DNA of 21,187 bases, taken from CAYURR01 sp964446745. Lineage in GTDB: Bacteria; Bacillota; Clostridia; Lachnospirales; WQUN01. The notes beneath the pieces are model-generated. The model had not been told where the DNA came from. It saw nothing but the letters and a program-made list of their open reading frames with translations, and ran no database searches. Positions 16,826 to 21,187 of this stretch are shown here, one piece after another (within the stretch, counting starts at the first letter, position 1; each line of letters starts with the position of its first letter). The position numbers and the translations under genes were made by a program. Where the stretch lies: the NCBI GenBank assembly GCA_964446745.1, contig CAYURR010000031.1, positions 1 to 21,187 of the forward strand. Direction: 5' to 3'.

Positions 16826-17784
16826 CCGTTTCCCCCAACCCTTTCCAGCGCATCGGTAAAATACCCCGGCAGCTCTGCGTTAAATTCCATATACCGTCTA
16901 TCCGCGGGATGCTCAAATCCCAATATCATCGCATGCAATATCTGTCCATTTGTCTGAAACGGCTGTTTCTGCGGTCCATATACTATATCGCCCAGTAGCG
17001 GATAGCCCTTATATGCCATATGCACCCTTATCTGATGTGTGCGCCCGGTACGAAGCCTCGCCTCAAAATGCGTGTACTTGTGCATACGCTCCAGCACCGT
17101 CACAGTTGTATAGGCTTCTTTGACACCAGCCGGCAACGCCGCCGCGCGAGCCCCTGCATACGTCGGATATACCGCACGCTTCTTGCGATCCTTCGGATGC
17201 CGCCCTATTGGCATGTCTATTACAAGCTCATCCTGCTTTATAACGTAAAACGCTATACCGTGATACACGCGGTTGATACTGTGCAGCTGAAACTGCTCGG
17301 ATAGCGACAGATGTGCTTCGTTTGTCTTTGCGACTACAATGAGACCCGAGGTATCCATGTCAATTCGATGTACGATACCCGGACGCAGCACGCCGTTAAT
17401 CCCCGACAGGCTATCTTTACAACGAAACATCAATGCGTTCACAAGCGTGCCCGTATAATGACCGGCTGCCGGATGCACAACCATACCGCGCGGTTTGTTT
17501 ACTACAATGAGGTGCTTGTCTTCATAACGGATATCGAGAGGTATATCCTCCGCGAGGATCTGAGGCTCCTCAAGTTCCGGCATCTCGATCTCTACTACAT
17601 CCCCGGGTTTTAGAGCATATTTACTCTTGACGTTTTTGCCGTTTACCGTAATCTGACCAGTTTCGATTAATTGTTGAGCCATGCTACGCGAGATATGTAT
17701 ACTCTCCGAAAAGGGATATCCCGCAACTGTCGAGTCCACACGCGTCCCCGCCTCCTCCGGCGAGATAGTAAAGCCATACCTCAT
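16822..17784 (-). CDS. rluD: RluD/YlyB-family ribosomal large-subunit pseudouridine synthase
   Basis: Converts uridine to pseudouridine in large-subunit rRNA; the exact sites cannot be assigned. The 320 aa protein has an N-terminal S4 RNA-binding domain (about 13-75). A synthase domain follows, with NKPRGMVVHP (96-105), the catalytic HRIDMDTSG (139-147, Asp142) and the C-terminal RTGRTHQIRVHM (about 246-257). All catalytic motifs are intact. Its start overlaps the lspA stop and its stop overlaps the pyrB start, each by ATGA. In Bacillus subtilis the equivalent gene, ylyB, also lies between lspA and the pyr genes, which supports conserved local order. Confidence 0.93.
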   Translation of the reverse strand: MRYGFTISPEEAGTRVDSTVAGYPFSESIHISRSMAQQLIETGQITVNGKNVKSKYALKPGDVVEIEMPELEEPQILAEDIPLDIRYEDKHLIVVNKPRGMVVHPAAGHYTGTLVNALMFRCKDSLSGINGVLRPGIVHRIDMDTSGLIVVAKTNEAHLSLSEQFQLHSINRVYHGIAFYVIKQDELVIDMPIGRHPKDRKKRAVYPTYAGARAAALPAGVKEAYTTVTVLERMHKYTHFEARLRTGRTHQIRVHMAYKGYPLLGDIVYGPQKQPFQTNGQILHAMILGFEHPADRRYMEFNAELPGYFTDALERVGGNG

Positions 17785-18254
17785 AGAGACTTCTCTTCCT
17801 TAGTTGGAGTCGTGTCGAGCATCATGATGATCGCAAATAATATCGATCCTGTAACGAGGTAAATATCAGCCATGTTAAACACCGGGAAATCTATCAGAGA
17901 AAAGTAAAAGAAATCCACGACAGACCCCCTAATCAGACGATCAATAAAGTTACCTACAGCGCCTGCGGCTATCTGAAACATCATAAAACGCATAAGCCTG
18001 TTGTACTTGGTCTGAGGCAAGCGGCGGTATATATAAGGTAGCGCTGCAAGTATCAGAACGGTGAGCACAACAAAAAACCACCGTGCGCCTTGAAACATAC
18101 CAAAGGCGGCCCCGGTGTTTTCCACGTAGGACAGATCAAAAACCCCTTTGATAAGAGGTACCGAACCGATAGGCTTTAGATATACTGTTGCAAGATACTT
18201 GGTCAGACGATCTATCACAAGCAATATTACGGCATACAAAACTCCAAAAATCAT
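17781..18254 (-). CDS. lspA: lipoprotein signal peptidase II
   Basis: Membrane aspartyl protease that removes the signal peptide from prolipoproteins after diacylglyceryl transfer. The 157 aa protein has four hydrophobic segments, an IDRLTK motif (14-19), VENTGAAFG (44-52), the catalytic Asp114 in GSVVDF (110-115) and the second catalytic Asp130 in FNMAD (126-130). GNFIDR is also conserved. I use the ATG at 18254, because GAGGGG lies 8 nt upstream of it; the in-frame ATG seven codons earlier (18275) has no ribosome site, and this start gives the normal N-terminus. First gene of the lspA-rluD-pyrB-pyrC chain; its stop overlaps rluD by 4 nt. Confidence 0.95.
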   Translation of the reverse strand: MIFGVLYAVILLVIDRLTKYLATVYLKPIGSVPLIKGVFDLSYVENTGAAFGMFQGARWFFVVLTVLILAALPYIYRRLPQTKYNRLMRFMMFQIAAGAVGNFIDRLIRGSVVDFFYFSLIDFPVFNMADIYLVTGSILFAIIMMLDTTPTKEEKSL

Positions 18255-18290
18255 ATACACAACCCCTCGAAGCATTCATAAATTTTTACC

Positions 18291-18319
18291 ATATTACCAA
18301 CGCGGGCGCATTGTGTCAA
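18291..18319 (-). promoter_or_regulatory. sigma-A promoter of the lspA-rluD-pyrB-pyrC genes
   Basis: On the minus strand TTGACA (18319-18314), exactly 17 nt, TAATAT (18296-18291): a perfect -35 and a 4/6 -10. A start near 18284 gives a leader of about 30 nt to the chosen lspA ATG. That is too short for a PyrR-type attenuator. No other promoter is apparent within the tightly overlapped genes downstream. Confidence 0.7.
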
Positions 18320-18342
18320 ATATCACAGGTACAGCATACATA
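18315..18342 (+). promoter_or_regulatory. candidate mother-cell sigma (SigE-like) promoter of sleC
   Basis: GTCAAATA (18315-18322), 12 nt, CATACATA (18335-18342) resembles the SigE pattern of a GTCATATT-like -35 and a CATACAnT -10, with spacing one or two nt short. No good sigma-A promoter precedes sleC. A start near 18350 suits the ribosome site at 18370-18374. The -35 region overlaps the -35 of the opposite lspA promoter. Confidence 0.4.
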
Positions 18343-18379
18343 TAAGGAAACAAATACTGCGCCGCAGATGGAGGTTAGC

Positions 18380-19612
18380 ATGGCAAATCTTGGGAGGATG
18401 CAGGTAGGTGCATATGATAGAGATATAGGAAGACCGCTTCCGAACGCGAAGGTAATGATATTTGACCCTGTAGACAACAGGGAAGTGGAGGAGCTGATAA
18501 CAGATGAATCGGGACAAACGCTATATGCCAATCTGGACTGTCCGCCGATGGAATACTCTCTGGAACCCGAAGCGCCAAAGCCCTATGCTGAATATACTGT
18601 TGTGGTGCAAGCCGAGGGATACGAGCCATACTCAGCGCAAGGCGTAGAGATATTTGACGGAACACTATGCTATCAACAGGCTAATCTCATTCGCACAAAC
18701 TCCCCCGCAAATCTGCCCGAACAAATATTGATACCGGAGCACACATTATGGGGGATATATCCGCCAAAGATACCCGAGGATCCTGTAAAGCCCATCAACC
18801 CTGAAACAGGCTATGTGGTACTCGACAAGCCCGTAATACCCGAAACGATCGTAGTACATAACGGTTCACCTGACGATAACTCCGCCAAAAATTATTATGT
18901 TCCGTTTAAGGACTATATAAAGAACGTGGCATGCTGTGAGATTTACGCCACATGGCCTGAGAACACGCTACGAGCAAACATCCTTGCGATCATTTCATTC
19001 ACGTTGAATCGTGTCTACACCGAATGGTACAGAAACAAGGGGAAAAACTTCACTATTACGAATAATACCGCCTACGACCAAGCCTTTTCGTATGGCCGCA
19101 ATATATTTACGGAGATATCGGAGGTTGTGGATAGCATATTTAATACATATATCGCAAAGCCCGATGTCAAGCAGCCATTGTTCACGCAATACTGTGACGG
19201 TCAGCGTTCCACTTGCCCAAACTGGCTATCGCAATGGGGTAGCAAAAACCTCGGGGACCAAGGCCTCGATGCAGTCGCGATACTAAAGAATTACTATGGT
19301 CCTGATGTGTATCTCTCACAGGCCGAAAAGGTTGCAGGCATACCGATGTCATATCCGGGTACACCACTACAGGTAGGCTCGACGGGTCAAGATGTACGCA
19401 CTATACAACAGCAACTAAATACGATATCAAACAACTACCCCGCTATTAAAAAGGTTAAGGTAGACGGTACCTTCGGGAATGAAACCCTTTCGGCTGTTGA
19501 AACCTTCCAAGGCATATTTAAATTGCCTACATCCGGCATCGTAGACTTCGCAACGTGGTATAAGATATCAGAGATATATGTTGCGGTCACAAAGATCGCC
19601 GAGCTTGTCTAA
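18380..19612 (+). CDS. sleC: SleC-type spore-cortex-lytic enzyme (zymogen)
   Basis: Closely resembles clostridial SleC, a spore-stored enzyme activated by Csp proteases at germination that degrades cortex peptidoglycan. From the ATG at 18380 (410 aa; SleC is about 430-440): an N-terminal Ig/CNA-like region (about 5-105, with GRPLPNAKVMIFDP) matching the SleC pre/pro part, a Pro-rich join (IPEHTLWGIYPPKIPEDPVKP, split here as 118-126 and 127-138), a SpoIID/LytB-like lytic domain (about 172-312; Glu187 in NVACCEIYATWPENTL), and a C-terminal peptidoglycan-binding domain (about 330-395; VDGTFGNETLSAVETFQ). No classical signal peptide is seen, as fits storage in the forespore cortex after mother-cell synthesis. 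GGAGG lies 5 nt before the ATG. Open frame upstream to 18188 has no ribosome site and runs into lspA. No csp protease gene is adjacent. Confidence 0.85.
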   Translation: MANLGRMQVGAYDRDIGRPLPNAKVMIFDPVDNREVEELITDESGQTLYANLDCPPMEYSLEPEAPKPYAEYTVVVQAEGYEPYSAQGVEIFDGTLCYQQANLIRTNSPANLPEQILIPEHTLWGIYPPKIPEDPVKPINPETGYVVLDKPVIPETIVVHNGSPDDNSAKNYYVPFKDYIKNVACCEIYATWPENTLRANILAIISFTLNRVYTEWYRNKGKNFTITNNTAYDQAFSYGRNIFTEISEVVDSIFNTYIAKPDVKQPLFTQYCDGQRSTCPNWLSQWGSKNLGDQGLDAVAILKNYYGPDVYLSQAEKVAGIPMSYPGTPLQVGSTGQDVRTIQQQLNTISNNYPAIKKVKVDGTFGNETLSAVETFQGIFKLPTSGIVDFATWYKISEIYVAVTKIAELV

Positions 19613-19631
19613 GCGTCGAGCACAAACTACA

Positions 19632-19658
19632 AAAACCACGGATTTTCTCCGTGGTTTT
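19632..19658 (+). terminator. rho-independent terminator after sleC
   Basis: AAAACCACGGA and TCCGTGGTTTT form an 11-bp stem with a TTTTC loop, followed by CTTGTTTT. It starts 20 bp after the sleC stop. Flanking AAAC and GTTT could extend the stem across a small internal loop. It isolates sleC from the mraZ promoter. Confidence 0.9.
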
Positions 19659-19694
19659 CTTGTTTTCGAGCCCAGTGCGAACGAAAGTTCCGTA

Positions 19695-19722
19695 TATACA
19701 CTTGAACTATTCCATGTATAAT
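19695..19722 (+). promoter_or_regulatory. candidate sigma-A promoter of mraZ-rsmH (dcw cluster)
   Basis: TATACA (19695-19700), 16 nt, TATAAT (19717-19722). The -10 is perfect and preceded by TG; the -35 matches 4/6. Transcription would start near 19729, right where the MraZ repeats begin, leaving a leader of about 78 nt. Confidence 0.5.
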
Positions 19723-19730
19723 GGTTAAAA

Positions 19731-19760
19731 GTGGTGATGAGTAGTGTAATGTGGAAAAAA
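19731..19760 (+). promoter_or_regulatory. MraZ operator: three 10-bp-phased repeats
   Basis: GTGGTG, GTAGTG and GTGGAA begin at 19731, 19741 and 19751, an exact 10-bp period. Known MraZ operators are arrays of short TGGG- or AGTG-like boxes at about one helical turn, placed upstream of mraZ for autorepression. Location, just after the -10 and before mraZ, fits. The middle copy differs at one G. Confidence 0.65.
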
Positions 19761-19806
19761 TCAACTCTAAAGCGCTTTATCCACTACTAAACAGGAAGTG
19801 AGCGAT

Positions 19807-20241
19807 GTGTTTCGCGGTCAGGTTTCACACAGCATGGATTCGAAGTTTCGGCTGATAATGCCCTCCAAATTCCGCGATGAGTTAGGAGAGCGCTTCATCA
19901 TGACCCGCGGACTGGACAAATGCATCCTCGTATACACTTTGGAAAAATGGGAGAGCATAGAGCAAAAGGTTTCCCAAATGCCCATGACCGATGCGGATGT
20001 ACGAAAGTTCATGCGCTACTTCATAGGTGGTGCCGCTGAGTGCGAGCCCGATAGCCAAGGCCGCTTCCTCGTACCCGCTAACCTGCGCGAGCACGCAAGC
20101 TTAGTAAAGGATGTCATATCCGTAGGCTTGACCGATCGCATCGAGGTCTGGAGCAAGGAGGTCTGGGATAGCTACGATATCAGTAATATCCAGATAGACA
20201 ACTCCACAGCGGAAAAGATGCAATTGCTCGGAGGTATTTAA
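19807..20241 (+). CDS. mraZ: MraZ transcriptional regulator of the dcw cluster
   Basis: DNA-binding repressor of the division and cell-wall cluster, made of two SpoVT/AbrB-like halves. The 144 aa protein opens MFRGQVSHSMDSKFR, like the family's MFxGEYxHxID start, and carries DSKFR (11-15) and DSQGR (82-86) in place of the two DxKGR motifs. The GTG at 19807 is chosen: AGGAAG ends 8 nt before it, and it gives the family N-terminus and usual length (about 143 aa). The GTG at 19798 overlaps the ribosome site. The stop overlaps the rsmH ATG by one base (TAATG), as is usual for mraZ-rsmH. Confidence 0.95.
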   Translation: MFRGQVSHSMDSKFRLIMPSKFRDELGERFIMTRGLDKCILVYTLEKWESIEQKVSQMPMTDADVRKFMRYFIGGAAECEPDSQGRFLVPANLREHASLVKDVISVGLTDRIEVWSKEVWDSYDISNIQIDNSTAEKMQLLGGI

Positions 20242-21182
20242 TGCGTTACCTGCATCACGAACCCGTAATGCCCAATGAATGTATAAACGGCCTAAACATT
20301 AAACCTGATGGTATATATGTCGACTGCACGATGGGTGGAGCCGGACACAGTAGCCTTATAGCTGAAAGACTTAGTTCAGGCATGCTCATAGCGATAGACC
20401 GCGATGACGAAGCCATCCAAAACGGACAAGCTGTGTTGGGCAAATATGGTGAACACGTCACGATAGTGAATGACAACTTTTCGAACATCAAGAACATACT
20501 AGACAATCTCGGACTATATGAAGCACAGATAGACGGCTTTCTGCTAGACCTCGGCGTTTCCTCACATCAACTGGACTCCCCGGAGCGCGGATTTTCTTAT
20601 ATCACTGATGCTGCGCTCGACATGCGCATGGACGCGACACAAAAAGTAACCGCCTACGATATCGTAAACGGTTACTCGGACAAAGAGCTTGCTGATATAT
20701 TCTTTAAATACGGCGAAGAAAGATTTTCACGCCAGATTGCAAAGGCGATTATCAGAAACAGAGCAAACACACCGATAAAGACCACAATTGAGTTACGTGG
20801 TATCATCGAATCCGCGTTGCCGCCCGCAGCACGACACGCAACAAAGCATCCGTCAAAACGCTGCTTTCAAGCCATACGCATAGCGGTAAACGATGAGCTG
20901 TCGATACTTGAAAAAGCAATCGAAACCATGATTGACCGATTGAAATTCGGCGGACGCATCTGCGTCATTACGTTCCACTCACTCGAGGATCGGATCATCA
21001 AAGAAAGCTTTTTACGGGCCGCAAAACCTTGTACATGCCCTCCGGATTTTCCGGTATGTGTATGCAAAAAGGTTCCGAAGCTCCAGATCATAACACGCAA
21101 ACCCACACTACCCACGCAAGAAGAACTCGACAGAAACAGCCGCAGTCAAAGCGCAAAGCTACGTATCGGCCAAAAGATTTAA
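20241..21182 (+). CDS. rsmH: 16S rRNA (cytosine1402-N4)-methyltransferase RsmH
   Basis: Adds the N4 methyl group to C1402 of 16S rRNA in the ribosomal decoding region, using S-adenosylmethionine. The 313 aa protein, complete in this window, shows YLHHEPVM (3-10), the SAM-binding VDCTMGGAGHSS (27-38), AIDRDDEAI, FLLDLGVSSHQLD with the family's GVSSxQLD, ERGFSY, and the late KRCFQAIRIAVNDEL, ITFHSLEDRIIK and a Cys-rich CTCPPDFPVC stretch typical of RsmH. Length is normal (about 310). GGAGG lies in the mraZ 3' end, 6-7 nt before the ATG. The window ends 5 nt after the stop, so the expected next dcw gene (ftsL) is not visible. Confidence 0.97.
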   Translation: MRYLHHEPVMPNECINGLNIKPDGIYVDCTMGGAGHSSLIAERLSSGMLIAIDRDDEAIQNGQAVLGKYGEHVTIVNDNFSNIKNILDNLGLYEAQIDGFLLDLGVSSHQLDSPERGFSYITDAALDMRMDATQKVTAYDIVNGYSDKELADIFFKYGEERFSRQIAKAIIRNRANTPIKTTIELRGIIESALPPAARHATKHPSKRCFQAIRIAVNDELSILEKAIETMIDRLKFGGRICVITFHSLEDRIIKESFLRAAKPCTCPPDFPVCVCKKVPKLQIITRKPTLPTQEELDRNSRSQSAKLRIGQKI

Positions 21183-21187
21183 GATGC

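Noticed and set aside
18188..18379. Upstream extension of sleC into lspA
   Set aside because: No ribosome site; the GGAGG before the ATG at 18380 and the SleC family N-terminus decide the start.
19679..19690. GAAC-GAAA-GTTC hairpin as a small RNA or second terminator
   Set aside because: A 4-bp stem without a T-tract, just after a far stronger terminator.
21184..21186. ATG near the window end as the start of ftsL
   Set aside because: Position suits a dcw cluster but there is no clear ribosome site and only four bases remain.
1..21187. CRISPR arrays, insertion sequences, phage genes, tRNAs, rRNAs, riboswitches
   Set aside because: Looked for on both strands; the window is almost fully packed with recognised genes and no gap holds such a structure.

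Overview
The window reads as chromosomal DNA of an anaerobic, spore-forming, motile member of the Clostridia/Firmicutes. Evidence: a SleC-type spore-cortex-lytic enzyme, a PdaA-type muramic-acid deacetylase, a large methyl-accepting chemotaxis protein, MutS2, strong AGGAGG-type ribosome binding sites, and lspA-rluD-pyrB-pyrC gene order as at the Bacillus pyr locus. No phage, insertion sequence, CRISPR array, tRNA or rRNA is visible. There is no gene-free stretch over 300 bp; the longest (about 190 bp, before mraZ) holds a terminator, a promoter and a MraZ operator.

Layout. (1) 1-2384 (+): mutS2, cut at its 5' end by the window edge. (2) 2359-10389 (-): a run of six genes read right to left: orphan HMA metallochaperone, Gfo/Idh oxidoreductase with its own good promoter, PdaA-like deacetylase with a long acidic linker, glucose-6-phosphate isomerase, a poly-HAMP chemoreceptor, and glycerate kinase, whose end overlaps mutS2 tail to tail. 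(3) 10538-14603 (+): two overlapping membrane c-di-GMP genes, an apparently active diguanylate cyclase and an EAL phosphodiesterase with a decayed GGDEF domain. The sampled sequence here is AT-richer than the flanks. (4) 14616-18254 (-): lspA-rluD-pyrB-pyrC, chained by three identical 4-nt ATGA overlaps behind one sigma-A promoter. (5) 18380-19612 (+): sleC, divergent from lspA, with a candidate mother-cell sigma promoter sharing sequence with the lspA promoter. (6) 19695-21182 (+): start of the dcw cluster, mraZ and rsmH.

The most unusual observation is the pyrB-pyrC pair. The dihydroorotase homologue has lost most of its metal ligands (second His of HxH to Arg, His to Ile, His to Ala, Asp to Gly) and several substrate residues, so it should be a pseudoenzyme. 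Its partner aspartate carbamoyltransferase lacks the KGET loop motif and has Asn for the catalytic His of HPTQ. The pair sits where Bacillus keeps its pyr operon, but without pyrR or the permease gene between rluD and pyrB. It may be a Pseudomonas-like PyrB/PyrC' structural complex, or a pair turned to another role. Whether catalytic copies exist elsewhere cannot be seen from this window.
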